The notes: generated by a model not told the origin, from the sequence alone. 62,117 nucleotides of DNA from Lachnospiraceae bacterium (GCA_017614155.1 JAGACK010000016.1:1-62117), one strand, 5' to 3'. Positions 50,530 to 60,549 are shown, counted from the first letter of the stretch. Program-made: numbers and translations.

Positions 50530-51936
50530 TTAATAATATGTTATAACAGGTGTTCCAACCCTGACATATCCGTAAAGCTCCTCTGCCGTCTTTGTCGGCA
50601 GATTGACGCATCCGTGAGATCCGTCTGTCTTGTATATATCTCCGCCGAATTTGCTCCGCCAGTTCGCGTCATGAAGTCCTACATGATTGTGGAATGCCAT
50701 CCAGAACTTCACCGGGGTCCGGTAGTTTTCTCCGACCAGCACTCTGTTTTTCTGCATGAAATATATCGGCTCGATCGTCTGGGGAGTATCATTGTGCCTT
50801 GCATGGTTTCCTGTGACCACATCGCTTTCCATCTTCAGCTTTCCGTTCTGGAAAAAATACATCTTCTGCGCGGTCATATCTACCTCGACATAGGTGTCCC
50901 CGAGTCTGTTGTGTTTTGATTCCTCAGTATATACAGGGGTTCCGCTGTAATCCTTTCCGGAAGTTATCGCATCCTTCAGAAGCTCAAAGGTTTTCTCCTT
51001 GTCGACTTCCACACCGTATTTAACATGGTTAAATGATACCGTGCCGCCGTTATGCTTTTTCCACCAGAAGGTGGAATCAAAGCTTGTGAAATCGTCCCTT
51101 ATCCCGATGCAGATATCGTCAAGCTTTGCTTCGGAAAGTATCGGCTTTTTATCTGTTCCCATTAACGGAGTGCTGCCGTCGTTGGATACGATCAGATCGG
51201 CGATGTCTTTTCCTTCAAGCGTCATCGAGCTTCCCATATCCTCAAGCAATATCTTTACATCCTGCCATTTTTTTATCTCATCAAAGAATACTATCGTCTC
51301 AAGCTGGTCTTCGCTGTAAGGCAGGTCGATGTCATAATCCACTTCGGAAAGATCGAGGAGATCGTCTCCTTCTTCTATAGCCTGTCTGATACTGGCTATC
51401 AGTTTGTCCTTGTCCTTCAGACTGTCATGATTATCCTCGAGCTCATATATGCCGTCCCCGTTCATGGCAATCCGGACAACGAGCTGGGGATGGTCGGGAA
51501 GCACACTTACAAATTCAAGCTGTCTGATGCATTTGTCGATCAGATCCTCATCATAATTTAAGTTCTTTATGATGCTGTGATCCTTGTCGGACGAAAGATC
51601 CGGAAACACCTCTCCGGAAGCAATCTCGTCGTGTATCCTTCCGATGGGAAGCGCGGATCTCTTTTTTGTGATGTCAGAACCGTTGATCACGCCTACGATC
51701 ATCCCGTCTTTCAGGATCGTCAGTGAATAATCATCCTTTTCACTGTCATCCGTCACATAGTCAGTCGCGAAGCTTGTGACAACCAGCCTGTTGAAAAAAT
51801 CATTGCAGCTGAAGCCGTTTGCATAGACATTTTTGCTGAATATAAGCATTCCCGAGACAAAGAGAATACAAAAAACAGCTGACAATCCGATAATTTTATT
51901 GATCTCAGGCCCTGCCTTCCCTGATATCGTTTTCAT
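50530..51936 (-). CDS. L,D-transpeptidase (YkuD) with membrane anchor
   Basis: I choose ATG 51936, which has GAGGAGG (51943-51949) six bases upstream; the longer frame starting at 51990 lies wholly inside ilvB. The 468-residue protein has an N-terminal membrane anchor (about 15-38, IIGLSAVFCILFVSGMLIF), two probable peptidoglycan-binding repeats and a C-terminal YkuD domain. The catalytic motif is DGSHGCVNLP (His and Cys), preceded by HNHVGLHDA. It should form 3-3 cross-links or attach proteins to the wall, outside the membrane. Its 5' end overlaps the ilvB 3' end by 32 bases. Confidence 0.9.
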   Translation of the reverse strand: MKTISGKAGPEINKIIGLSAVFCILFVSGMLIFSKNVYANGFSCNDFFNRLVVTSFATDYVTDDSEKDDYSLTILKDGMIVGVINGSDITKKRSALPIGRIHDEIASGEVFPDLSSDKDHSIIKNLNYDEDLIDKCIRQLEFVSVLPDHPQLVVRIAMNGDGIYELEDNHDSLKDKDKLIASIRQAIEEGDDLLDLSEVDYDIDLPYSEDQLETIVFFDEIKKWQDVKILLEDMGSSMTLEGKDIADLIVSNDGSTPLMGTDKKPILSEAKLDDICIGIRDDFTSFDSTFWWKKHNGGTVSFNHVKYGVEVDKEKTFELLKDAITSGKDYSGTPVYTEESKHNRLGDTYVEVDMTAQKMYFFQNGKLKMESDVVTGNHARHNDTPQTIEPIYFMQKNRVLVGENYRTPVKFWMAFHNHVGLHDANWRSKFGGDIYKTDGSHGCVNLPTKTAEELYGYVRVGTPVITYY

Positions 51937-53590
51937 CAAATGCCTCCTCGATGGCTCCACCGGGAGAGACCATCGGAAATACCTTGTCATCCTCTTCTAT
52001 TACTACATCGATAACTGTGGGCTTTTTTGAAGACAGCGCCTTTTTTATGGCGTCATCAACTTCTTCCTTTTTGGTGACCCGTATGGCCCTGCAGCCCATC
52101 CCTTCAGCGATCTTTATATAATCAGAACTGTCCTCGAGTATCGTATTGGAATATCTTTTATCGTAGAACAAGGTCTGCCACTGCCTGACCATGCCAAGTA
52201 CCCTGTTATCTATGACTATCTCTATGATGGGTATGCTGTTCCTTGCTGCAGTCATGAGCTCGTTCATGTTCATACGGAAACATCCGTCACCGGCGATGTT
52301 CACACATACCCTGTCCGGATTTGCGGTTTTTGCGCCGATACAGGCGCCCAGTCCGTAACCCATCGTGCCCAGCCCTCCTGAGGTCAGGAACTGCCTGGGA
52401 GCCTTGAATTTGTAGAACTGTGCAGTCCACATCTGATGCTGCCCCACATCCGTCGAAACTATCGCATCTGAAGATGTCAGTTCATCCAGTCTTTCTATCA
52501 CATAGGGACAGGTAAGCCTGTCTTTCGGATAATCCAGCGGATATTTTTTTCTGTATTCATCTATATGTGCATTCCATTCAGAATTATCTTTCTTTTCGAT
52601 GAGGGGCAGAAGTTCTGAAAGCACTTCCTTGAGATCGCCGACCACCGAAGCATCGGTCCGGATATTTTTATTGATTTCGGCATCATCTATGTCGATATGA
52701 AGGATCCTTGCGTGGGATGCAAAGCGTTTCGCATTGCCCACAACGCGGTCCGAGAACCTGGCGCCTAAAGCTATCAGAAGGTCGCACTCGGAAACTCCTT
52801 TGTTCGAGGCTTTTGTTCCGTGCATGCCGATCATGCCCGTGTAATGCGGATCATAGGCGCTGACTGCGCCCTTCCCCATCAGTGTATCACAGACCGGGGA
52901 ATCGATCTTTTCGATAAATGCCTTCAGCTCATCTGAGGCGCCGGAGATCACTGCTCCTCCTCCGACATAGATGAAAGGCTTTTTTGATCTGTTGATAAGC
53001 TTTGCCGCTTCCATAAGGCTGTCTTTATCAACAGCCGGATCGGCATATGCAGCTGCGGGTGAATCTTCGGCTTCAAATCTGCATTTTGCAGCTGTCACAT
53101 CTTTTGTGATATCAACGATGACAGGTCCGGGCCTGCCGCTTTTTGCTATACTGAAAGCTTTTCTCAGCGTATCGGCAAGGATGTTTACATCCTTTACTAT
53201 ATATCCGTGCTTCGTTATCGGCATGGTTATACCGACGATGTCAACCTCCTGGAAGGTATCTTTTCCGAGCAGGGGAAGATTTACATTTGCTGTTATGGCT
53301 ACCATGGGTACTGAATCCATGTATGCTGTAGCGATACCGGTCACAAGATTCGTTGCCCCGGGACCTGAGGTCGCAAAACAGACTCCGACCTTTCCGGTGC
53401 TGCGCGCATAACCGTCCGCAGCATGTGAAGCGCCCTGCTCATGTGAGGTAAGGATATGCCTTATCTCTTTTGAGTGCTTGTATAATTCATCATAAACATT
53501 CAGGATCGTACCGCCGGGATATCCGAAAACGGTATCAACTCCCTGTTCCTTCAAAACCTCTATGACTATCTGTGCGCCTGTAAGCTGCAT
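51905..53590 (-). CDS. ilvB: Acetolactate synthase large subunit
   Basis: The 561-residue TPP/FAD enzyme condenses pyruvate with pyruvate or 2-ketobutyrate, the first common step to Val, Leu and Ile. Motifs are VDTVFGYPGGTILNVYDEL, the TPP Glu in SHEQGASHAADGYAR, SGPGATNLVTG, the FAD-binding region GVSECDLLIALGARFSDR, and the TPP-Mg motif GDGCFRMNMNELMTA. It begins one base before the ilvD gene end, with no gap. No small subunit (ilvN) is encoded next to it. Confidence 0.95.
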   Translation of the reverse strand: MQLTGAQIVIEVLKEQGVDTVFGYPGGTILNVYDELYKHSKEIRHILTSHEQGASHAADGYARSTGKVGVCFATSGPGATNLVTGIATAYMDSVPMVAITANVNLPLLGKDTFQEVDIVGITMPITKHGYIVKDVNILADTLRKAFSIAKSGRPGPVIVDITKDVTAAKCRFEAEDSPAAAYADPAVDKDSLMEAAKLINRSKKPFIYVGGGAVISGASDELKAFIEKIDSPVCDTLMGKGAVSAYDPHYTGMIGMHGTKASNKGVSECDLLIALGARFSDRVVGNAKRFASHARILHIDIDDAEINKNIRTDASVVGDLKEVLSELLPLIEKKDNSEWNAHIDEYRKKYPLDYPKDRLTCPYVIERLDELTSSDAIVSTDVGQHQMWTAQFYKFKAPRQFLTSGGLGTMGYGLGACIGAKTANPDRVCVNIAGDGCFRMNMNELMTAARNSIPIIEIVIDNRVLGMVRQWQTLFYDKRYSNTILEDSSDYIKIAEGMGCRAIRVTKKEEVDDAIKKALSSKKPTVIDVVIEEDDKVFPMVSPGGAIEEAFDENDIREGRA

Positions 53591-55273
53591 TTAGTTTTCC
53601 TCCGGATCCTGCTTTATTTCCAGTATCGCGCCTCTGTTGCCGCTGGTCACGAGTTTTTCATAGCGGGCAAGATATCCTGTCGTTACCTTCGGCTTCTTTG
53701 GCTTCCACTCTTTTTGGCGTTTGTTCAGCTCTTCATCAGAAACTTCAACATTGAGCGAGTTGCCGGGGATGTCTATCTTTATGATATCCCCCTCCCTGAT
53801 CAGGGCTATCGGGCCTCCGACTGCGGCTTCGGGAGATATATGTCCGATGGAAGCGCCTCTGGAAGCGCCCGAGAATCTGCCGTCGGTCAAAAGGGCAACT
53901 GTTTCGCCAAGTCCCATTCCGGCGATCGCCGAGGTGGGATTCAGCATTTCTCTCATGCCGGGTCCGCCCTTGGGGCCTTCATATCTGATGACCACAACAT
54001 CGCCCGGATTGATCTTTCCGCCGTATATTGCCGCTATGGCATCCTCTTCACAGTCAAAAACCCTTGCCGGGCCTTCATGTACCATCATTGAAGGCGCAAC
54101 TGCAGAACGTTTCACTATACCGGTATCAGGGGCTATGTTCCCCGAAAGAACAGCAATGCCGCCCTCCGGACTGAAGGGATTATCAATGGGCCGGATTGTT
54201 TCCGGATCGAGATTTTCGGCATCTTTAATGTTTTCACCGACTGTCTTTCCGGTTACTGTCATGCAGTCGAGATTTAAAAGCCCCTTCTTTGAAAGCTCCT
54301 TCATCACTGCATATACTCCGCCGGCTTCATTTAAGTCCTCCATATAAGTCCTGCCTGCAGGTGCCAGATGGCAGAGGTTCGGGGTCCTTGCGCTGACTTC
54401 GTTTGCGATCTGCATGTTCAGTTCAAAACCTGCCTCGTGAGCGATGGCAGGCAGATGCAGCATGGTATTTGTTGAACATCCAAGAGCCATATCAACAGTC
54501 AGGGCATTCATGAAAGCGTCCTTTGTGAGGATGTCTCTGGGTCTGATATTTCTTCTGTACATTTCCATGACCATGTTACCGGCTGTCTTTGCAAGACGGA
54601 TCCTTTCGGAATAGACCGCAGGGATAGTACCGTTTCCGCCCAGGCCCATTCCGATGGCCTCGGTCAGGCAGTTCATGGAATTTGCGGTATACATTCCCGA
54701 GCAAGAACCGCAGGTTGGACAGGTATGCTCATCATAATAATCCAGTTCTTTTTCATCTATGGTACCGGCCTTTTTTGCTCCGACCGCTTCGAACATGGAT
54801 GAAAGGGAGGTCTTTTTGCCGTGGACCTTTCCTGCAAGCATGGGACCGCCCGATACGAATACCGTGGGAATATTTACCCTCGCGGCTGCCATCAGAAGTC
54901 CGGGAACATTTTTGTCGCAGTTCGGGACCATGACCAGAGCATCAAACTGATGCGCTATCGCCATACATTCGGTCGAATCGCAGATGAGATCCCTTGTAAC
55001 AAGTGAATACTTCATTCCGATATGGCCCATCGCGATACCGTCGCATACTGCTATGGCAGGGAAAACAACAGGCATTCCTCCGGCTTCGGCCACGCCCAGT
55101 TTTACGGCTTCAACGATCTTGTCTATATTCATATGGCCCGGTACTATCTCATTATAGGAACTGACTATGCCTACCATGGGGCGTTTCATCTCCTCGCGGG
55201 TAAACCCGAGGGCATTGAAAAGACTCCTGTGAGGCGCGTGTTCATCTCCTGTTTTTACATTATCACTTAACAT
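53591..55273 (-). CDS. ilvD: Dihydroxy-acid dehydratase
   Basis: The 560-residue protein dehydrates dihydroxy-acids to keto-acids in Val and Ile synthesis, using an Fe-S cluster. Cluster Cys are in [17 protein letters not shown] and [18 protein letters not shown], and the C-terminal family block reads [23 protein letters not shown] good AGGAG site precedes the ATG. The gene lies ten bases after leuB and abuts ilvB. Confidence 0.97.
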   Translation of the reverse strand: MLSDNVKTGDEHAPHRSLFNALGFTREEMKRPMVGIVSSYNEIVPGHMNIDKIVEAVKLGVAEAGGMPVVFPAIAVCDGIAMGHIGMKYSLVTRDLICDSTECMAIAHQFDALVMVPNCDKNVPGLLMAAARVNIPTVFVSGGPMLAGKVHGKKTSLSSMFEAVGAKKAGTIDEKELDYYDEHTCPTCGSCSGMYTANSMNCLTEAIGMGLGGNGTIPAVYSERIRLAKTAGNMVMEMYRRNIRPRDILTKDAFMNALTVDMALGCSTNTMLHLPAIAHEAGFELNMQIANEVSARTPNLCHLAPAGRTYMEDLNEAGGVYAVMKELSKKGLLNLDCMTVTGKTVGENIKDAENLDPETIRPIDNPFSPEGGIAVLSGNIAPDTGIVKRSAVAPSMMVHEGPARVFDCEEDAIAAIYGGKINPGDVVVIRYEGPKGGPGMREMLNPTSAIAGMGLGETVALLTDGRFSGASRGASIGHISPEAAVGGPIALIREGDIIKIDIPGNSLNVEVSDEELNKRQKEWKPKKPKVTTGYLARYEKLVTSGNRGAILEIKQDPEEN

Positions 55274-55283
55274 ATCCGTTCTC

Positions 55284-56360
55284 CTATATCCTTTCAGCTA
55301 TCAGTGTTCCCATCTCATCGGTATTTACCTGCTTCATTCCGTCAGACATGATATCTCCGGTCCTGTATCCTTCCTTCAGGACAGTCTTTACTGCGGCCTC
55401 TATGTCGGAACCGGCCTTATCCATGTCAAAAGTAAACTTGAGCATCATCGCAGCTGAAAGAATTGTTGCTATCGGATTGGCAATGTTCTTTCCTGCGATA
55501 TCCGGAGCGGAGCCTCCGGATGGTTCATACAGTCCGAATTTTGTCTCATTCAGGGAGGCGCTTGAAAGCATCCCTATAGAGCCTGTTATCTCGGCTGCTT
55601 CATCTGAAAGGATATCTCCGAACATGTTCTCGGTGAAAATGACATCGAACTGGGCCGGATCCTTTACAAGCTGCATTGCCGCATTATCAACGAGCATGTG
55701 TGACAGCTCAATATCGGGATATTCTTTTGCGACCTCTTCCGTCACTTTTCTCCAAAGTCTTGATGAGTCAAGTACATTTGCCTTGTCTACGCTTGTGACC
55801 TTTTTTCTTCTTTTGGAAGCGATCTCAAAGGCCTTGACGGCACAGCGCCTGATCTCTTCTTCGCTGTAAGTCAGCGTATCCACTGCTGTTGTCAGGCCGT
55901 TTTGTTCTCTGGTATATCTTTCTCCGAAATACAGCCCGCCGGTCAGTTCCCTGACTATGATCATATCAAATCCTGCATCAGCTATGGAACTCTTTAAAGG
56001 ACATGCACCTTTAAGCTCATCATAGAGTATGGACGGACGCAGGTTTGCAAAAAGATTCAAAGCCTTTCTGATGCCCAAAAGTCCGGCCTCGGGTCTTTTT
56101 TCGGGAGGAAGTTTGTACCACGGTGATGTTGTGGTGTTTCCTCCGATGGAGCCCATCAGGACAGCATCACAGCTTTTTGCCGCTTCAATCGCTTCATCTG
56201 TCAGAGGAATGCCATATCTGTCAATTGAACATCCGCCCATCAGTATATCCGTATAGTCGATAGAAAAGCCGTTCTTTGAGGCACTGGCGTCAAGGACTTT
56301 TCTGGCTTCCCTGACAACCTCAGGGCCTATCCCGTCGCCTGCAATAACACCTATCTTCAT
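55284..56360 (-). CDS. leuB: 3-isopropylmalate dehydrogenase
   Basis: The 358-residue protein oxidises and decarboxylates 3-isopropylmalate in leucine synthesis. It starts [19 protein letters not shown], with the substrate Arg region [27 protein letters not shown], and the Mg/NAD motif [22 protein letters not shown] ending in [15 protein letters not shown]. No leuA, leuC or leuD is in the window, so the remaining steps must be encoded elsewhere. It lies one base after yajC. Confidence 0.96.
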   Translation of the reverse strand: MKIGVIAGDGIGPEVVREARKVLDASASKNGFSIDYTDILMGGCSIDRYGIPLTDEAIEAAKSCDAVLMGSIGGNTTTSPWYKLPPEKRPEAGLLGIRKALNLFANLRPSILYDELKGACPLKSSIADAGFDMIIVRELTGGLYFGERYTREQNGLTTAVDTLTYSEEEIRRCAVKAFEIASKRRKKVTSVDKANVLDSSRLWRKVTEEVAKEYPDIELSHMLVDNAAMQLVKDPAQFDVIFTENMFGDILSDEAAEITGSIGMLSSASLNETKFGLYEPSGGSAPDIAGKNIANPIATILSAAMMLKFTFDMDKAGSDIEAAVKTVLKEGYRTGDIMSDGMKQVNTDEMGTLIAERI

Positions 56361-56361
56361 A

Positions 56362-56715
56362 TCATTTATCCTTCTTTTCCTCGGATACCGAAGATGCTGT
56401 TTCAGCCTTTTCTATCTGGGTAATGGCTTCCTTCTTCATAGGTATCCTGCAGTTTTTATTATTTCCGAACTCAACTATGACCGTATCATCAGATATGTCT
56501 ATGATCACACCGTAGAAACCGCTGGTCGTCAGAACGGAATCCCCTACCTCGAGACCGGAAAGAAGCTCTTTCATGCGGTTCTGCTCTTTTTTCTGAGGCC
56601 TGATCATCACCAGATAAAGAAAAGCGCCGATGGCAACTACATACAGGACCATCATCAGGATGCTCTGTGTGGATGAGCCTCCCTGTGCTGTTGCATTAAG
56701 CATTACATTATTCAT
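56362..56715 (-). CDS. yajC: Preprotein translocase subunit YajC
   Basis: The 117-residue protein has one N-terminal membrane helix (about 20-40, ILMMVLYVVAIGAFLYLVMI), the conserved RPQKKEQNRMKELLSGLEVGD segment and the KOW-like beta region VLTTSGFYGVIIDISDDTVIVE. A charged Glu/Lys-rich tail follows. YajC associates with SecDF at the Sec translocon. It overlaps tgt by four bases (56712-56715), the usual tgt-yajC pairing. Confidence 0.94.
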   Translation of the reverse strand: MNNVMLNATAQGGSSTQSILMMVLYVVAIGAFLYLVMIRPQKKEQNRMKELLSGLEVGDSVLTTSGFYGVIIDISDDTVIVEFGNNKNCRIPMKKEAITQIEKAETASSVSEEKKDK

Positions 56716-57866
56716 ATGACACCTCCGTTTGTTTTATTGTATTTATTGAGGAAATCCTTTCTGAATCCCTCGTAATCTCCGCTTTCAAGAGCTGTTCTTA
56801 TCTCAGCCATGAGATGGTTGTAAAAATACAGGTTGTGCGTGACGCAAAGCCGCAGTCCCAGCATTTCGTTTGCCTTCAGAAGATGCCTGATATATGCCCT
56901 GCTGTATCTTCTGCAGGCTGGACATGGGCAGCCCTCTTCAATTGGTCTTTCATCCTCGGCATAAACGGCATTTTTCAGGTTAAGCTTGCCGGCATGAGTG
57001 TACAGCTGTCCGTGCCGGGCGTTTCTTGATGGATAGACACAGTCAAAGAAATCAACACCTCTGTATACTGCCTCTACTATGTTTTCAGGCGTGCCGACCC
57101 CCATCAGATATACCGGCCTGTCCTTTGGAAGGTGGGGGATCGTAACATCAAGCACATGGTACATCTCTTCATGGCTTTCGCCAACGGCAAGACCGCCTAT
57201 CGCGTTTCCGTCCAGGTCAAGATCTGCCATGAAACGGGCATTTTCGATCCTCAGGTCATCATATACCGCTCCCTGGTTTATCCCAAACAGCAGCTGTTCC
57301 CGGTTCACGGTTTCAGGAAGGGAATTGAGCCTGTTTTTTTCTTCGATGCATCGCAGCAGCCACCGTTGTGTCCTCATGACAGCTTCTTTAACATATTCCT
57401 TTGATGCCCTTGAACTGGGACATTCATCAAAAGCCATCGCGATGGTCGATCCGAGATTTGACTGGATCTGCATGCTTTCCTCGGGACCCATGAATATCCT
57501 GTGTCCGTCTATATGAGATCTGAAATGTACTCCGTCGTCATTAATTTTTCTGAGCGGCTTCAGGGAAAAAACCTGAAATCCGCCGGAATCGGTCAGGACC
57601 GGTCCTTCCCAGGATGTAAACTTCCTGATGCCTCCCATTTTTCTGATAAGGGCGTCCCCGGTCCGGACATGCAGGTGATAGGTGTTGGCAAGTACAACCT
57701 GTGTATCTATGCTTTCGAGGTCATCAAAAGACACCGCTCCTTTTATCGCTCCGACGGTTGCGACATTCATAAAGACGGGAGTATTTATTGTTCCGTGCGG
57801 AGTCGAAAAGCTGCCCAGTCTTGCCCGGTTTTCCTGTTTTATAACCGTAAATCTGCCCGAACTCAT
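56712..57866 (-). CDS. tgt: tRNA-guanine transglycosylase
   Basis: The 384-residue protein exchanges G34 for the queuosine precursor in GUN-anticodon tRNAs. Motifs are the base-exchange Asp in LTDSGGFQVFSL, the FDECPS segment, GGLAVGESHEEMY, the second Asp in VDFFDCVYPSRNARHG and the Zn-binding CPCPACRRYSRAYIRHL with the later THNL His. It overlaps both neighbours by four bases. Confidence 0.96.
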   Translation of the reverse strand: MSSGRFTVIKQENRARLGSFSTPHGTINTPVFMNVATVGAIKGAVSFDDLESIDTQVVLANTYHLHVRTGDALIRKMGGIRKFTSWEGPVLTDSGGFQVFSLKPLRKINDDGVHFRSHIDGHRIFMGPEESMQIQSNLGSTIAMAFDECPSSRASKEYVKEAVMRTQRWLLRCIEEKNRLNSLPETVNREQLLFGINQGAVYDDLRIENARFMADLDLDGNAIGGLAVGESHEEMYHVLDVTIPHLPKDRPVYLMGVGTPENIVEAVYRGVDFFDCVYPSRNARHGQLYTHAGKLNLKNAVYAEDERPIEEGCPCPACRRYSRAYIRHLLKANEMLGLRLCVTHNLYFYNHLMAEIRTALESGDYEGFRKDFLNKYNKTNGGVI

Positions 57867-58750
57867 TCCACCAGACCGATCATTTCATCATATTCTTCTA
57901 AAGACAAGTTCAATGCCGTCATCTCTTTTGCGGCCTTTACACCGACATATCTGTAATGCCAGGGTTCATATCCTATATCGGTCTCTTTAACTTTGTCTGC
58001 CGGGTATCTTAATATGAACCCGTAATCGGGGGCATTCTGTCTGAGCCATATGCCGGCTTCAGTTTCGCCGAATCCGTCGTCGAGCCTCTGATACTTTGTT
58101 GTCACAAAATCAAAAGCAAGGCCGACCTGATGCTCGCTGGAACCCGGTATGGCCACGGTTTCCGAAGCGAGATCCACGGCTTTTTCATGATAATACCCCT
58201 CGCGCTCATACTGGGCCACTTTCTTTTCAAAAAGCTTTTGCTGCTTTTCTTCATCCCTGTAGGGAGAGCATATGAAAATGTCGACTCCGTCAGACTTTGC
58301 TGCCTCGAGAAGGCTGTTCACATGTTCAACGACTCTGACATCGGATTTTATATTGCCCTTTATCGTGGCCAGCTCGAATTTATAATCATCGGGAATGACA
58401 TGCTGCTTGTTGATGAGGATCAGTGACCAGTCATCATCAAAGGATGCTTCTTTAAGGCCTTCATTTTCATCATATACCATTACCTGTCCGTCGGTTCCTG
58501 ACAGCCTGTTTTCTTCATCAAGTTTTTTTGCGGCATCCTTTGAGCCTTCAAGGATTCCGGAGATATTCGTATCATCAGCCTTTTCTACTCTGAATTCGCT
58601 GCCGTCCTCATCGATGAGCAGTATGGTCCCGGTATCTTCAGATTCATCTCCGGCATTTGATACATCTGCCGTAAAGCTTGAAAAGATAACAAAAAAGAGG
58701 ATGGTAATAACTGCGGCGCTGATTTTTCTGATATAGGGAATATTCCTCAT
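57863..58750 (-). CDS. VanY-type D-alanyl-D-alanine carboxypeptidase
   Basis: The 295-residue protein has an N-terminal signal or anchor helix (about 10-32, AAVITILFFVIFSSFTADVS) and a C-terminal M15 (VanY) domain. The Zn ligands and catalytic motifs are in SSEHQVGLAFDFV (His and Asp) and EPWHYRYVG (His). It should trim D-Ala from peptidoglycan stem peptides outside the membrane. In this operon it could prepare the tetrapeptide donors that L,D-transpeptidases use; an L,D-transpeptidase is encoded six genes downstream. It overlaps gltA (58747-58750) and tgt (57863-57866) by four bases each. Confidence 0.9.
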   Translation of the reverse strand: MRNIPYIRKISAAVITILFFVIFSSFTADVSNAGDESEDTGTILLIDEDGSEFRVEKADDTNISGILEGSKDAAKKLDEENRLSGTDGQVMVYDENEGLKEASFDDDWSLILINKQHVIPDDYKFELATIKGNIKSDVRVVEHVNSLLEAAKSDGVDIFICSPYRDEEKQQKLFEKKVAQYEREGYYHEKAVDLASETVAIPGSSEHQVGLAFDFVTTKYQRLDDGFGETEAGIWLRQNAPDYGFILRYPADKVKETDIGYEPWHYRYVGVKAAKEMTALNLSLEEYDEMIGLVE

Positions 58751-60126
58751 TTATGCTCCCTTTTTTCAATCGGGACATAATCCCTTTGCGGCTGTGCGCT
58801 TTTGAATGCAGGACGTATTATCTTTCCATTGTTCGAAAGCTCTTCTATGCGGTGTGCTGTCCAGCCTGATATCCTGGCGCAGGCAAACAAAGGGGTGTAA
58901 AGCTCCACCGGAAGGTTCAGCATGCTGTAGACAAATCCGGAATAAAAGTCCACATTGCAGCAGACACCTTTGTATATAGGCCTTTTTTTCTCGATAATGC
59001 CGGGGCCGAGCTTTTCGATAAGCGAGTACAGGTTGAATTCATCAACTTTCCCCTTTTCTTCGGCAAGTTTCTGCACGAAGCTTTTGAATATGACCTCTCT
59101 GGGATCTGAATGTGAATAGACCGCATGGCCCATACCATAGATCAGTCCCTGCTTGTCAAATGCCTTTTTGTCGACGATGTCAGTCAGATACGCCGATACG
59201 GCTTCCTCATCTGTCCAGTCCGATATGGACTTTTTCATGTCTTCGATCATCTTTATGACCTTGATGTTTGCTCCGCCGTGCCTGGGCCCTTTCAGTGATG
59301 CAAGCGATGCTGCTACGGTCGAATATGTATCCGTGCCGGTGGAGGTGATGACATGTGTTGTAAATGTCGAATTGTTTCCACCGCCGTGATCGGCATGAAG
59401 GACCAGGGCTATATCGAGTATCTTTGCTTCCAAAGGCGTAAATTCGCTGGTGGGACGCAGTATATGCAGCAGGTTTTCAGCGCTGGAAAGCTCTGCCACA
59501 GGCGGATGAATGAAAAGGCTGGTACCGTTCTGATAATGTGAATATGCCTGATAAGCATACACCGCCAGCATCGGGAAAACAGATATCAGCTGCAGTCCCT
59601 GCCTGAGCACATTCGGGATCGAAATGTCATCCGCGTTATTATCATATGAATAAAGTGTCAGCACGCTCCTTGCAAGCGTATTCATCATGTCACTGCTGGG
59701 CGCTTTCATGATGACATCCCTGACAAAATTCTTTGGCAGCGATCTGTATGAGCCGAGCAGCGCTGAAAATTCCTCGAGTTCCGAACGGCACGGGAGTTTT
59801 CCGAATATCAGCAGATAGCATATCTCCTCAAAACCGAAACGGTTCTCGTTTTCAAAACCTTTGACGAGATCCTTGATATTGTAGCCTCTGTAGTAAAGAT
59901 TGCCGTCAGTGGGTATCCTCTCTCCGTTTACGATCTTTACAGCCTGGATATCGGATATATGGGTCAGTCCGGCCAGGACTCCCTTTCCGTCAAGGTCACG
60001 AAGCCCTCTTTTGACATCATACTTCCGGTAAAGCTCTGAATCTATTATCACCGAGTTTTTTGCCTTGTCGGCAAGTATCTCAAGTTCAGGTGTTATCTCG
60101 GAATAATCTATCTCATTTTTTGTCAT
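58747..60126 (-). CDS. gltA: Citrate synthase
   Basis: The 459-residue protein condenses oxaloacetate and acetyl-CoA. The active-site His is in LKGPRHGGANIKV, the second His in YGMGHAVYSHSDPR and the Asp in the NVDFYSGFVYSML region, with the family motif LHADHGGGNNSTFTTH. The N-terminus is about 30-40 residues longer than in typical CitZ, as in other clostridial forms. A GGAGG site and a good promoter (60175-60203) precede it, and it heads a long, closely spaced gene run. An insertion sequence lies 12 bp upstream of the promoter -35. Confidence 0.95.
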   Translation of the reverse strand: MTKNEIDYSEITPELEILADKAKNSVIIDSELYRKYDVKRGLRDLDGKGVLAGLTHISDIQAVKIVNGERIPTDGNLYYRGYNIKDLVKGFENENRFGFEEICYLLIFGKLPCRSELEEFSALLGSYRSLPKNFVRDVIMKAPSSDMMNTLARSVLTLYSYDNNADDISIPNVLRQGLQLISVFPMLAVYAYQAYSHYQNGTSLFIHPPVAELSSAENLLHILRPTSEFTPLEAKILDIALVLHADHGGGNNSTFTTHVITSTGTDTYSTVAASLASLKGPRHGGANIKVIKMIEDMKKSISDWTDEEAVSAYLTDIVDKKAFDKQGLIYGMGHAVYSHSDPREVIFKSFVQKLAEEKGKVDEFNLYSLIEKLGPGIIEKKRPIYKGVCCNVDFYSGFVYSMLNLPVELYTPLFACARISGWTAHRIEELSNNGKIIRPAFKSAQPQRDYVPIEKREHK

Positions 60127-60171
60127 ATATTCCTCCGGGCAAATAGTGATCTTTTTTTAAACATTCAAAGA

Positions 60172-60203
60172 TTTAGTATACACTAAAGAAGTTCTTAACG
60201 CAA
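60172..60203 (-). promoter_or_regulatory. gltA promoter with TTTAGT-N4-ACTAAA dyad
   Basis: On the minus strand, a -35 TTGCGT (60198-60203), a 17-bp spacer and a -10 TATACT (60175-60180) preceded by TG (extended -10) are visible. A perfect 6-4-6 dyad (60172-60187) overlaps the -10, which would suit a repressor. The adjoining ISLre2-type element begins at 60215. Confidence 0.7.
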
Positions 60204-60214
60204 ACCCATAGTTA

Positions 60215-60240
60215 GATAGAGTAAACTTGTTGTCAGTTGG
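60215..60240. repeat. IS inverted repeat, left end
   Basis: GATAGAGTAAA followed by TGTCAGTTG after five variable bases; it matches the far end at 22 of 26 positions. Confidence 0.85.
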
Positions 60241-60380
60241 AAAAGATTAGAGATGCTCCAAGAATTATGATTTTGCCCAAAATGGATACCTCATTTTAAT
60301 TCATTCTTCTCCGGCTGTCAAAAAGGAAGCCTTGCTACGCAAGCCTCTTATCGGGTTTCCTTCACCGATGCACTCTTATC

Positions 60381-60503
60381 CATCCCCTGCTTAACTGATA
60401 TTTTATCTGCAAGAGAATGGGGGTCAAGGACTTGCCGCGTAGCGGTGCTTCGCATCCTTGACGCCCATTCTCCTGCAGATACACTGTAATCAAGCAGGGG
60501 ATG
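60381..60503. other. Very long hairpin inside the insertion sequence
   Basis: Outer arms CATCCCCTGCTT (60381-60392) and AAGCAGGGGATG (60492-60503) pair perfectly. Inner arms of 26 bases (60405-60430 and 60455-60480) pair at 24 positions. The loop folds again as GCCGC-GTA-GCGGT. Two smaller hairpins flank it: CTTGC-TAC-GCAAG (60332-60344) and AACACC/GGTGTT near 60526-60541. It lies between the transposase stop and the left IS end; the role is unknown. Confidence 0.7.
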
Positions 60504-60549
60504 CCTATTGTATTTCATTCAAGGCAACACCGGCAGGTGTTGTTTCCTT

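Noticed and set aside
53721-54347. 208-aa plus-strand frame
   Set aside because: It is the antisense shadow of ilvD, rich in Ser/Pro as expected from codon complement.
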